The position numbers were made by a program, and so were the translations under genes. A stretch of DNA of 64,000 nt from Neoceratodus forsteri (lineage: Eukaryota > Chordata > Ceratodontiformes > Ceratodontidae): the NCBI GenBank assembly GCA_016271365.2, contig CM028129.1, positions 1,011,667,501 through 1,011,731,500 on the forward strand, given 5' to 3'. This document shows, piece by piece, positions 1 through 10,939 of the stretch. Each line of letters opens with the position of its first letter. The stretch's first letter is position 1. Under the pieces are notes generated by a model. That model had not been told where the DNA came from. It worked only from the letters and a program-made list of their open reading frames with translations, and did not search any database.

Positions 1-1560
1 GTTTTTTTAAATTAGCATTTGAATTATTATCACCCTACTTAGCGCATATATTTCATTTTTCTTTGGTTAGTTCTGAACTGCCACTTGATTGGAAGACAGC
101 TTTTGTCATACCAATATTTAAGGGGGGGGGGGGATTTCACTGATCTGGGATCCTATAGACCAATTTCAATTCTTTCAGTTTGTACAACATTTTTTGAAAG
201 ACTTGTTTCTCAACAACTAGCAAAGTATTTTACAAAATATAAAGTAACAACACATTTACCATCAGGAGTTAGGAAAGGGCACAGTACTACTTTTGTAACT
301 GCAAGGGTGGTAAATGACATGATAAATGCCTTTGGCAGAAATCAGGGAGTACCAGCAATTTTCCTGGACCTGTCGAAGGCATTCAACACTGTTCATCATG
401 TAATTTTGCCGAACTGCTTGAAAGCGGCTGGTCTGGGTATTATGGCTTTAAATTGGTTTTATTCATACTTGAATGGGAGGTTATAGTGTGTCAGTGTGGG
501 CAGTGCTTGCTCAGATCCAATTGTTTTGAAAACAGGGGTGCCCCAGTGGTCAGTACTGGGTCCCCTTTTATTTTTACTTTACATAAATGACCTTCTAAGT
601 CACTGCTCACCTGATTCTTATATGTACCTATACGCAGAAGATACACTTTTACAGAGGGTCCTTGTAGAATTGAGGCTCCCCATAAATGAACAAATGACTC
701 AGTGGATTTTATTCCAGAGAAAAAATACCAAAAAATTAATGAGTATGAACATCAACTCATTGTCAGGAGTTACTTTAAGCTGTGTGGATTCTATGAATAT
801 TTGGGGTAGACTCTGGATAAACATTTGACTTTTGATTTACATTTCACAAACATTTCTAATAAGTTAAAACGTTTACTGGGTTTCTTTTACAGGAATAAGG
901 CATTATTTAATTTAAATATTAGGATGTTATTGGTTACTTCTATGTTTTTGTCAATATTGAACTACGGAGATATGATATATAGGAATGCTAGGACATCATT
1001 TTTGAATTCATTAGATATTTTATATAATAGTGCTTTAAGGTTCATAACAAATTTAACCTATTTATCTCATAGCTTTGTGCTGTCTCAAGAAACAGGTCTA
1101 TTTTCATTATCTAATCAGTGTGACAGCCACTGGAATGTATTTGTTTATAAATTTATTACACAATCATTGCCAGTATTCTTAATTAATTTAATAAAAATGA
1201 AACCAGTACAGCCCCATTATTTAAGATCTGTCTCTCGGTCATTATTATATGTTCTGAGATGTAGAACTACTTATGGGGATAAAACACTATTAATAATGGT
1301 ACCTGGAACATGGGAAAGTATATCCAAACAATTAAAATTGTCTGCATTGTTGCCTTTAGAGTGTTTTAGAACATCTCTGATAAGCTTATATAATAAGCAT
1401 TGTAACTTCTATGAATAATGTATTTTACCCTTTGGGACATAGCATTTTATGATGGTTTAGTGCCTATTTGTATGTAGTAACATATGTTATTTATAACCGT
1501 ATATATGCGTTGTGTATATATATTTATTGTTATGTTATGCCATGTTAATTGTTGCATGCA
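1..1560 (+). mobile_element. L2/Rex1-type LINE, 5' part outside window
   Basis: A non-LTR retrotransposon enters from the left edge and ends near 1560 in an AT-rich 3' tail just after the reverse transcriptase frame. The frame, its breaks and its altered catalytic site are given under the pseudogene entry for 85-1418. No target-site duplication can be sought because the 5' end is missing. The C-terminal wording (YGD-x-IYRNA, ALRFITN, then a short histidine-containing stretch) is that of fish and amphibian L2/Rex1-group LINEs. I cannot separate L2 from Rex1 without alignment. Confidence 0.75.
85..1418 (+). pseudogene. LINE reverse transcriptase pseudogene (L2/Rex1 group)
   Basis: The product would be the reverse transcriptase of a non-LTR retrotransposon, copying element RNA at a nicked target. 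Three consecutive frames cover it. Positions 85-486 hold the SYRPISIL fingers motif, SGVRKGHST and the palm motif FLDLSKAFNTV, whose aspartate is intact. Positions 496-828 hold GVPQWSVLGPLLFLLYINDL and the catalytic box, here YAED instead of Y/FADD, so the first catalytic aspartate has become glutamate. Positions 825-1418 hold the thumb and C-terminal part. A stop at about 484 and a frameshift near 825 break it. A run of G at about 121-132 distorts the start. It is dead. Family known; exact subfamily inferred. Confidence 0.8.
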
Positions 1561-2149
1561 ATTGCAAAAGAGATAATTTATCTCAATTTGTTATCCAATA
1601 AGGTTGAGTTGAAAGGAAGGTGGATTGAATAACTTCTATTAGTGGGCATTGGAAAACCATATTTCTTTGAGAAGCCCATATAAAAAGAAGTAGGAAGAAG
1701 TTAGGTACAAACACAGAACAGAATAAATGGAATAATTACTAGATAAGGGCAAACAAAGGATATGTGCCAGCCAAAAAAAAAACAAATTAATCTAAGTTAA
1801 TTTATTAGGGCAGAAGTATTTTACACCAGGCAATCTTTATGAAATGAAGGTTAAAGATTATAATAGCTGCTGGCACAGCTGTGGATAACAAGCAAACCTA
1901 GCACACTGCCTGTGGTCCTGCCCATTTTTACAGCTGCAAGGCAGAGCTTTGCAGATGTCTTGCTATCACAGAAAAGCAGCTCACCTCACTGGATTCCGAA
2001 TGAACAACACAAAATGTTGGAGGTGAAGTACAATCACTCTGCTAGTTGAAGTACTCCGCTGTCTCCATTCAGTAAACCAGTGTATTTACTTCATCTTCCC
2101 CTCTCCCTCCTCCTACCACACTATTTTTTCTTTCTCTTTTTTTTTTTTG
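1561..2149. other. No recognised feature
   Basis: AT-rich unique-looking sequence between the first LINE and the dispersed repeat. I see no coding motif, RNA gene or clear repeat boundary. Confidence 0.5.
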
Positions 2150-2535
2150 TTACAGCTGGCAAAGGGAAACAGAAACTTTTGTTTTCTTTTTGGGAAATCA
2201 AACCTGTTCTTGATTTCAGGAAAGTCAATGTCCACTGGCCATACGATGCCATGCTTTTATTAGGCACATAAATGAGGACTCAACAAAACATACATTGAAC
2301 AGAGTTGTCTTGTGTTTCAGTTTATGGGCTTTATAAAAGTGCTGTATTTATTTGACAGAGTCACTGCTTTTCTTCTGCTTTAGTTTCTGGTTGCTGCTCA
2401 GCTCATCAATTAAATTCTGCAGGCCTGCCAGGTGCACAATTATAGGGGGGTGGGACATGTCTCCCCCAACATTTCAATCTTTTATTTTGCCTTCACGTCT
2501 GCCCCCCCATGGCCCCCATGATATTCAGATGGGGA
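2150..2535 (+). repeat. Unclassified dispersed repeat, copy 1
   Basis: This stretch is clearly related to 13786-14505 in the same orientation. Shared words in order include GGCAAAGGG/GGCAAGGGG, GGGRAAATCAAACCTGTT, TGCTTTTATTAGGCACATAAA, AGTTGTCTTGTGTTTC, TTTTCTTCTGCTTTA, TAAATTCTGCAGGCCTGCCA and TTTGCCTTCAC. Copy 1 is the uninterrupted form; copy 2 carries a 287-bp insertion. No reading frame or terminal repeat identifies the class. Confidence 0.8.
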
Positions 2536-2639
2536 GGGATCTCATATTGTCGCCATTGGGTATAGCTTCAAAATTTTAAAAAAGTGCGAGTCATGTGATG
2601 CACCTGGAATGAACAGCAGCTGCCTTCTAGACTTGGAGA

Positions 2640-3700
2640 CTCATGGCTATACAAATGTGGTAAAATAACTACTTTAAACCTTTACTGTGTGGTACATGTC
2701 ATTAAATTTTAAGAAGGGAATACTGGTGCTACTCATGGAGCGAATTTGAAATGAAAAAATGTGTCATTCTCAGCAACAACAGGTGGATTTGTCAGCAGCG
2801 TCACCTGTGCCACCTTGCTCCCTGCTCACTAAGTGACAGAAACCAGGATCACTTTCAGACTCCATGGTGGAACCAGGAGCCAGTGAAGAAATTTCAGAAA
2901 AACTGGATCACTTTTTTAATGAACCTGCATTCATAACAATCACACTACTGGAACTGGTCAGTGACTTCCGTACCCTTACACCAGGCTTTGATTAATTAAC
3001 TTAAAGGGTTGGAACTATGGAATCACAAATTAGCTTAATAAAAGATGGGAAGGATAGAGAATCTAAAGAGGTCTCACAGCTTAAAAAAAAAAGATGGCAA
3101 AGCTAGAGGATCAGATTTAAGATCAAGAGGGTCATAACTAGAGAAATAACCAGGTGATTGTGGAAATACCAGAAAGAACAGAAGGAAACAACATGCTTAT
3201 GTTTATACAAAAACTTTTACAAGAGGCAGCAGGGCCACCAGAGTCGGCCGCTGTCTATGTCATTGGGAGGGCTCACAGATTACTGAAGCCGCAACCACCT
3301 CTAGGGAGCAAGCCCTGTGCAATTATCCTAAGATGCCTCAATTTTCAAATAACATTTTTATCCAGCAGCAGGCAAGGAAGTAAGGCATCCTAATGTGGAA
3401 CAACCACAGATATTACATTTTCAGTGATGTGACACTGATGGTGCAAGAGAAGCAAATAGCATATAAAGTGATTAAGAGGGCTCTCCATGAAGCTAAAGTA
3501 TCTTTTAGAATGTTGTATTCTACAAGACTCATTGTTACCACAGCTCAAGGCTCCCATGAATTGCCTTATGCTGAAACAGCCAGTAAAGAACTACTTAAAA
3601 TACTACTGGCAGTCTTCAGGCTCCTACCATCTGGTTGAAGCAGTTTTTTACATTCTCAAATGTGCACAAAAAGGTTTTCATGCACTGGATTAAAGGTACT
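2640..3700 (+). pseudogene. L1 (Tx1-like) ORF1 remnant
   Basis: ORF1 of L1 elements makes an RNA-binding chaperone that trimerises through a coiled coil and packages L1 RNA. Around 3050-3150 the translation is rich in K/E/Q (KMAKLEDQI and similar), like the end of the coiled coil. From 3154 the RRM-like domain is recognisable: VEIPERTEGNN, then an IGRAHR box and a PLGSKPCAIILRCL strand. After a frameshift near 3393 the C-terminal domain follows (VTLMVQEKQ, YKVIKRALHEAKVSFRMLYSTRL, AQGSHELPYAETASKELLKIL). At least one frameshift and several stops make it non-functional. No ORF2 follows; an unrelated L2 begins at about 3860. Family assignment is from the motif order. Confidence 0.78.
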
Positions 3701-4400
3701 ACAGTTTTCTCAATGTTTTGACTGACTTGCAAGGGAACCTGGGTATATTTTTATTTAATTCTTTGTGGTAGGATTTCAAATGGATTTATAACAGTACACC
3801 CACTGACCCGAGACTTACAGCTTTCATATGGGAAAAGATTACTTAATTTTGCTGACTGAATTGTAGCGAGGTGAGGCCCCTAATAAAAAAGCTTTCCTTG
3901 GACCCAGACTGTCCAGTAAATTACAGACCATACCTTTTGTAGGTAAAGTTATTGAGATAGTGGTTGCTCTGTAGCTGCAGGATCATTTAGCAATCCATAG
4001 CATCTATGATCCTCATCAGTCTGGTTTCAGAAAAAGACACAGCACTGAGATGACCCTTGTTTAGGTACTTACTGATCTTCTGGTGGTGAGGGATTGGAGG
4101 TCCTGTACCATCTTGGTCCTCCTAGATCTCTCATCAGCATTTGACACTGTCAACCATGGTGTGTTACTCAAGCACCTGTGGTTTTTCTGTGGACTAGAGG
4201 GGCAGTCCTCAGTTGGTTTCAATCATTCTTAGGGGGCAGAACTCAGAGTGTGGTGTCGGGTCTGCCTTGTGGTGTGCCACAGGGCTCTGTGTTGCTGCCC
4301 ATGTTGTTTGCAATGTACATGCTGTCATTAGGGGACATTATAAGATGATACAGTTTAAGTTTTCACTGTTATGCAGATGATTCTCAGCTGTTATGCAGAT

Positions 4401-4412
4401 AAAGAATCTCTG
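4401..4412 (+). repeat. Target-site duplication, left
   Basis: AAAGAATCTCTG, identical to 4772-4783; flanks the retroposon at 4413-4771. Confidence 0.8.
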
Positions 4413-4771
4413 TGTGCAAGCACTGAGGCAACGGTTACCCCAAATGGCATTTGGCTGGGAAGCCAAGTTTCAAAAGAAATACAAAATCACACATGCCCCC
4501 GCAATGCAAAGCATCATGGGCTAATATGCAAATCAACACATAATATTATGCTGGTTCAACTTTAAGCAGAAATGCACGGTGCCGAAAGGCCTCTCACACA
4601 GTTTGCAAAGGGTACCAACAGAAGACATATACATGTGTTTCATCCTACCAGGACTCATCAGTATGCCTCATCTGTTTGACACCCCAGTGGAATGAACCAG
4701 CTACCCTAAGATGGTCTATCTGGGTTATGTTGTGGTGAACCCAATTAAAACTAAAAACAATTTAAAAAGAC
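4413..4771 (+). mobile_element. Unclassified 359-bp retroposon (SINE-like)
   Basis: The insert is bounded by identical 12-bp direct repeats AAAGAATCTCTG at 4401-4412 and 4772-4783 and ends in an A-rich tail (AATTAAAACTAAAAACAATTTAAAAAGAC), as expected for a retroposon made by L1-type target-primed reverse transcription. It codes for nothing. I see no convincing tRNA A and B boxes at its head, so the SINE class and source RNA are unknown; a processed non-coding RNA copy is possible. It sits exactly inside the catalytic region of the host L2. Confidence 0.75.
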
Positions 4772-4783
4772 AAAGAATCTCTG
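4772..4783 (+). repeat. Target-site duplication, right
   Basis: AAAGAATCTCTG, identical to 4401-4412. The G at 4783 also begins the third 22-bp unit of the host L2. Confidence 0.8.
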
Positions 4784-5032
4784 TTATGCAGATGATTCTC
4801 AGCTGTACCTGTCTCTTGTGCCTGAGCAGGAGTTAGATACTATCTCAGTGTTTAACAGCTGTCTATCTGAGATACGGGACTGGATGAGTGCTAGCTGGCT
4901 AAGGTTGAACTTGGGAAAATGGAGGTGTTGGTTGTGGAATCAGTTCATGGACCGGCTGGGGCATGGGGGGGCACTGGAATAGTACTTGGGAGAACCCCAC
5001 TATGTGCTTCAAGTTAGGTCAGAAACCTTGGT

Positions 5033-5638
5033 GTGATCTTAGATGAAGGCCTGACCTTGAAATCTCATGTCTCTGCTGTAGTAAAATCTGCCTTTTATTA
5101 TCTGAGAAATATTGCCAGGGCAAAATATCTGGTCCCTGCCAAAGATCTTTCCACACTAGTCCACGCCTTTGTCACCACCAGGCTTGACTACTGCAATGCC
5201 CTTTACCTAGGGCTTCCTGGGGGAGATATCCACCAATTGCAGCAGGTGCAGAACTCGATGGCCAGGTTGTTAACTGGAACCCTTAGATCCAGTCACATAA
5301 CACCTGTGCTGAATGAACTGCACTGGTTGCCAGAACAGTGGTGGATAACCTTCAAGGTTGCATTGCTGACCTATAAAGCCCTACATGACCAGGGACCCAA
5401 TTACCTGGAAGACCTTTTGCACCCTAACTGCCCCTCCTGCACACTCCAATCCTCCAGTGAAGGATTGCTAGAGATTTCCATGGTATGGTTGAAAACATCC
5501 AGTGCACAATCTTTTGCTTTTATGTCTCCTACCCTGTGGAATTCTCTACCTTGCCGGATACGAGATAGCCTGACCATCGAGGGGTTTAAAGCTGACCTGA
5601 AAACACATCTTTTTCTTCAAGCTTTTAACAGTATTTGA
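5033..5638 (+). pseudogene. L2 reverse transcriptase, C-terminal part
   Basis: A 201-codon open stretch covers the thumb and C-terminal domain of an L2 reverse transcriptase, starting after the catalytic palm. It lacks the catalytic aspartates and cannot function alone. Diagnostic residues are the TTRLDYCNALYLGLP block, HQLQQVQNSMARLLTG, the ELHWLP box and TLWNSLPCRIRDS before the stop. The methionine at 5033 is only the first ATG after an upstream break, not a biological start. Confidence 0.8.
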
Positions 5639-5770
5639 GTAATTTGTTTCTTTGAAATAGTACTGCTGTGTCTGTTTTGTAATGTTATTAAATTGTTTTA
5701 TCATGTGATATTGTTCGGGCACCCTGAGCTCTGGAAAGGCACCTTTTTACAAATAAAAAGATGATGATGA

Positions 5771-7139
5771 TTAAAATGGTAATTCCAGGGAGAGCTGATA
5801 TTCTTTTTACAGCTTCAAACTGTCATCTTCCTCCTCGTAATCCCCCTTCTCACCTTACCACAGTCTGGCACAGCCACAGCTGACTCTATCACAGGCATTG
5901 TCATCACTGTCAATGGTAATTGACTAAAGGGACACACCTCCTCAACTGGATAACCTTAGCAACAAATCCTCCATTGACTGGAGAGTTGGAGTATATTATC
6001 ACTACTGGTGCATCTTCTGGGCTGAGGAAATGGCAGTCACACATAAGATCATGCAGCACAGCCTGATTTTACTGTCTCTCCTGAATACTGGACCTTCATA
6101 AGTTGCGGCCCCTGATATTTGTTAAACACTTTGCACTGCCTGCCCATATGGTGTTGTTCAGGGCAAAGCTCTTCTCTTCTTAATGAACTAATTCATTGTT
6201 TGCATGCATGTACATTCTTCAGCAGGTGTGAGCAACTGGCTTGATAAACTTGCGCTAACTCATTACAACTGTAGCTTCCCTCTGATCTCCTGTTAAGAAT
6301 GCCATCTGGGGCAACCATGAATGGAATGGAAACATTCAGATAGGACCAGAAAGCAAACACTGCTAAATCAAGCTGACAACTTGGATATTAATAAATAATT
6401 AAAGTGGGGCAAATATTCAGAAAGTAACCTTTATTAAAAGTTAATTGGCTCCTCTTCCTTTAATAAGGGAAGTCTACTGGCAGCAAATCTGCTCTTGACA
6501 GAGGATAAATTACATCTACAGGTAGGGGAGAGAAGATTTTTTGAATTGGGTGGGTGGTGAGGGAGATGTGGAATACATGTGAAAAGGGGTTTTAGATGTC
6601 TACCTGCCATCCCCACCTCCCCTCCCCTCCCCCCTTATTTTTGTTATTGTTGTTATGGTATTCCAATCCTCAAGTGTAAACCTAGGAACCGATGCATGTC
6701 TGTAAAGGCTGTTTTATGCCAAATGGTTCTTTGTCTACAATGTAAAATGAAGTGGAGGGCAATCTTTCACACATGACCAACTCAGACCTACTGACTGTGG
6801 TTGGGCTCTGCACCAGCTTTGACACCTTTGATGTGATGACTGGAGTGTAGTTTCAGCCACATAACTTTTGTTTACTTACCCTAATTGCCCCATCACCCAT
6901 AATTTCCTTGTTTTTCTTGGGGTGTAATGGGGCTGTTAAATAAAGATCTACCACAGTTGTTAGCTGTGTGTTTATTATGGTTTATATCGTTGACTGTTAT
7001 GACTACAATGCTGATACTTATATATACAGTGCTACTGGCGCTATTTATTTAGACCAAAACATGCTACAATGATTGCTTTAGTACCTATGAGCTTTGCTCG
7101 GTATAATTTACACTTTAATGCCTTGTATTCCTACTAGCC
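5771..7139. other. No recognised gene
   Basis: No protein motif, RNA gene or clear repeat boundary. It includes a pyrimidine-rich run near 6605-6645 and may contain the 5' part of the following L1, because an 11-bp word (GCAAATCTGCT) at 6483-6493 recurs right after that L1's A-rich tail at 13605-13615. Confidence 0.4.
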
Positions 7140-7149
7140 TATTTAAATG

Positions 7150-10100
7150 GGCACAGGAGTGTAAATTGATGGCTAGAAATCCTTATAAAGGTGTAATCTG
7201 AAATGTGAAGGGAGCACAAACCAAAGAGAAGAAATATCAAATATTGAGTCATTTGAAATCTTTAGGGACACAGCTGGCATTTTTACAGGAAACATACACT
7301 CTTGCTATACAGTCAACTCTATGATGGGTGGGTCAGGTATTTGCCTCAGGCACTAACCCATGCTGCAGCCGACATAATATCTTGTCCTTAAAACCTATGC
7401 ATTCTAAATCTTCTGGCTGCCTAAGGGTTAATGATAAAAAGGCCAGTGTGGCCATTCTCATCCACAGGACCCTCCCTTTCCAAGCATCGGAGTAGCATAC
7501 AGGTCCACTTAAGCATTACATTGTAGTTGGAGGTAAACTTGATCATATGGACCTCACAATGGCATTGGTATATGGCCCAAATATAGAGGATCCCCAGTTT
7601 TTAACTAATCTATTAGTCAAGTTATCAACCACATCCCAGGGTCATATCATCCTGGTTGGTGACTGGAACCTGGTGATTAATAATTCTTTGGATAGGACTA
7701 GAGTAAAAATACTAGGCCTTTCCCCCCACACAAACAGCCTTTAGAGAACTACAAGATTCTTAAGGTCTTGTGGGCATATGGAAGATTTTACATCTGAACA
7801 ATTGAGAATATACCTTTTGGTCAGCAGCCCATTGCTCCTCATTATGACTGGACTTTTTCTTGGTCAGCTCAGATATCCTTAGGAATTCTTCCTACTGCAA
7901 AATAAAAGTTAAAACTATGTCAGACCATTCTCCGATCTCTCTCACCTTCATACCAACTCATCTAGCTGAGAGGTATAGAATGTGGAGACTGAACAACTAC
8001 CTTCTGAAAGACCCAAGTTGACCTGAAAAGGCAAAGTGTTACACAATTTTTCCAAATTAACACTCTTACAGTGTCTAATAAAGCACCTCTATGGGGATAT
8101 TTCAAATGTGTACTTAGGGGAAAGCTGATACGATTGGCTTCCACTAGGAAAAGGAAGAGGGAGGAGGAGGAGGAGGAAGGCAGGCCACTGTTACAATCAA
8201 TTAAGGAACTTAAACATAAGGTATCAGGACAACATACACTGGTCACTGTGCTTCAATTAAATGCTACTAGAGCCAAATATGTAGAGCTAATTATAGAGCA
8301 AGCTAAATTTGCAATATTTAAAGCTAAAACAAAGTATGTATTTGAAAGTGAAAAGGCAGGGAGGTTGTTGGCTCTCAGACTTAAACAGCAGGAAAACAAC
8401 AGAACAATTTAGACTATAATGGATAAAGCAGGGAAGTTTCTATTCCACCCTAGAGAAATAGTCAAAGCCTTTGGAGAATTCTTTTCAGAATTATATGCTA
8501 AAGAAGATGCTGTGTGGATCTCTGAGATCCAGCAATTTCTCCACCTGGCTAATTTCCTTAAACTCTCTGAATAATCCACTAGTAACCTGGGTAGTCCTCT
8601 CTTCACACAAATAAATAAATAAAATTAGGCAAGTGATATCCTCACTCCCTCTAGACAAGACATCAGGTCTGGATGGATTCTCCACCAACTTTTACAAAGC
8701 TTTGGCCTCTGGGCTATGCCAGCCACTTAGAACACTGTTTAATGAAGCTCAAACTAGTCAGAGCATGGATGCATTCTTACAGGAAGCTTTAATTATGCTA
8801 CTCCATAAACTGGAGCAGGACCTATCCATGATGGACAGTTGCAGTTCTATCTCACTTCTAAATGTTGATATTAAAATCCTAGCAAAGACATTGGCCAACA
8901 GAGTAAATAGGGTCTGGCAAGTTTTAATTGGCCCAAGGCAAGTAGGGTTTATGCAAGGCAGACTCGCAGCAAACCATTTTTGCAAATAGCACATCTTTTC
9001 TCTGCATCCAGGGACTCTAAATCATCAGCTGTTTTTCTCTTCCTGGATGCAGAGAAGGCGCTTGACAGAGTATATTGGTCATTCCTTTAAAAAAAAAACA
9101 TTACTGAATCTGGATTCCTATCAACCTATGTAGATGGGGTTAAGTTAGTGTATTCACACCCTTCGGCCAAGGTTTTTTACAATGGCATTCTGTCACCTCC
9201 TTTAGCACTACAAAAGGTCTCTAAACAAGGGTGCACCCTCTCCCCTTACCTATTTAATCTATACTTGTAACCACTGACCATACACATATGAGCTGATGGA
9301 GGAATAACAGAATTGGGAGGGAACGCAGATTATTCAATTTCTACTTAAGCAGGTGATGTGCTGTTACACCTAATTATTCCTGAACAATCCATTCCAGGTG
9401 ATCTTCAACTATTACAGAAGCTTGGTCATCATTTGGTGGATCAATTGAATCTAGATAAAACTTGCATAATGCCACTCAATTGTCATATGCAGAAAGAACA
9501 AATAATGAAATGGGGAGAGGGGACTTGGTGCCCAGAATCAATAAAGTACTTGAGTATTTATATATCACAAAACAAAAAATTGATGTGCACTAAAAACCTG
9601 GACCTACTTGTGACCAAAATTTAACAAGATCTGATAAGAGCTGGTTATCCCTTCCCCTGACACTCTGGGCTAGGATTAACATTACTAAAATGAACATCCT
9701 TCCTAGAATAATATACCCTATGGTAATGACAAACTGCTTTTTGCCAAACAAATTGTTCACACACCTTAGAACAGCAATATCTGCCTTTCTTTGGAGTGGG
9801 AAACCCCTTCACAGACCTTACCAGAAACTTACTCTACTGAAAGCATAGGGTGGATTGCAGCTCCCTGATTTCAGATTATTCTACCCTGTGATACATTCTA
9901 GTCAGTTTCTCTGGTGGAGAAGACACTCCAAGCAGACAGGAGGTACACCATACCTCCCTCAGTGGAAGGTCATGGAAGTCAATTTATGCCAACAAGCTGG
10001 GATCAATATTAATGTTCTCCTTCATATACCATATGCTAAACTCCCACAAATGCTAAAAACCACCCCAATTGGCATCTCAATATCAGTAAGCAAACAAGTA

Positions 10101-10939
10101 CACAGGCTCTTGGATACACGTCCTATACATGATCCAGAACAGCCACTAATGGGTAGTCACAACTTTAGATACAGCAGAAAACATTCCCATCAAACTTTCT
10201 TGGTAAAATCTCTTTAGGTAACCTAAGAATGCTCCTAGATGACAGCTCCCTTATCTCCGGCAATAAACTCAAAGGGGTACTGCCACCAGCTCAAATACCT
10301 GTTTTTTCCTTTATACAACTGCAACACACATTGATGTCGGCACTAGGCCCCAGATCGTGGGGCACAGGACATTTTGGTAAATGGCACAAACTGGAAATCA
10401 TGGCAAATGAATGACTTGCCATGTCTCTACTATACAAAATGCTACTAGCACTTATTACTTCTGAAGGAAATAGCAGATGTACATACTGACAATCTGAATT
10501 CTCAGAGCTTGCCAACCCCACCTATGCATCTAAACTGTGGCACAACACCTACCGGTACCTAAAGTTTGATGGCCTTAAGCTGATGCAGGATAAGCCTAAT
10601 CATAATTTACACTACACCCCTTCTAAGTTACCTAAGATGGGGAAGCTGGAATTGGATGTATGTTCCAGAAGTAAGATGCTTCCAAGGTCTCTTTAAACAC
10701 ATTCTTTGGGATTGTGTATAAGCTCAGCCCCTTTGGAGAGAAATTAGGTCAAAGATGGATCCCATACCAGGCCTAGAAAATGCTTTTACACCCCAAATTT
10801 GTCTCCTGGGATACAACTTGGACCTGATTTTTGGACAGAGGAAATAACCACATTTTGCTCATTGCAACAATCGATAAATGAGTAATCCTCAGACACTGGG
10901 TTGAGGAAATAACACCTACTTTTAAGGAATGGCATAATG
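7150..10939 (+). pseudogene. L1 ORF2 (endonuclease and reverse transcriptase), broken
   Basis: ORF2 makes the endonuclease and reverse transcriptase of L1. The apurinic-like endonuclease is readable from MARNPYKGVI through NVKGAQTKEKK, LAFLQETYT, an ALVYGPN block and ILVGDWN near 7660. The reverse transcriptase starts at about 8633 (LPLDKTSGLDGFSTNFYKAL), then SISLLNVDIKILAKTLANR, GPRQVGFMQGR, the palm motif FLDAEKALDRVYW (Asp kept) near 9040, GCTLSPYLFNLYL and the catalytic box near 9345. That box reads YAGD instead of YADD, so one catalytic aspartate is lost. The C-terminal part to 10939 has multiple stops. Dead copy; motif order fits Tx1-type L1. Confidence 0.82.
10924..10939 (+). repeat. 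Target-site duplication of L1 #2, left
   Basis: AAGGAATGGCATAATG, identical to 13245-13260. The word is also coding sequence of the interrupted L1 #1. Confidence 0.9.

Larger units (their letters stand above)
3860..5770 (+). mobile_element. L2 LINE, 5'-truncated, carrying a retroposon
   Basis: A decayed reverse transcriptase runs from about 3880. Recognisable parts are [44 protein letters not shown] (palm motif A, Asp kept) and a degraded region ending at the YADD site near 4370. The 359-bp retroposon at 4413-4771 splits it. The open C-terminal segment is 5033-5638 (201 codons): GVILDEGLTLKSHV, YYLRNIARAKYLV, TTRLDYCNALYLGL, ELHWLPEQ and APTLWNSLP-like MSPTLWNSLPCRIRDSLT. The 3' end (ACAAATAAAAAGATGATGATGA) has the short A-rich tandem tail typical of L2. 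The same C-terminal wording recurs at 14830-15165. Confidence 0.85.

Noticed and set aside
4413..4771. tRNA gene or tRNA-derived SINE head
   Set aside because: No convincing A box and B box at the right spacing and no cloverleaf.
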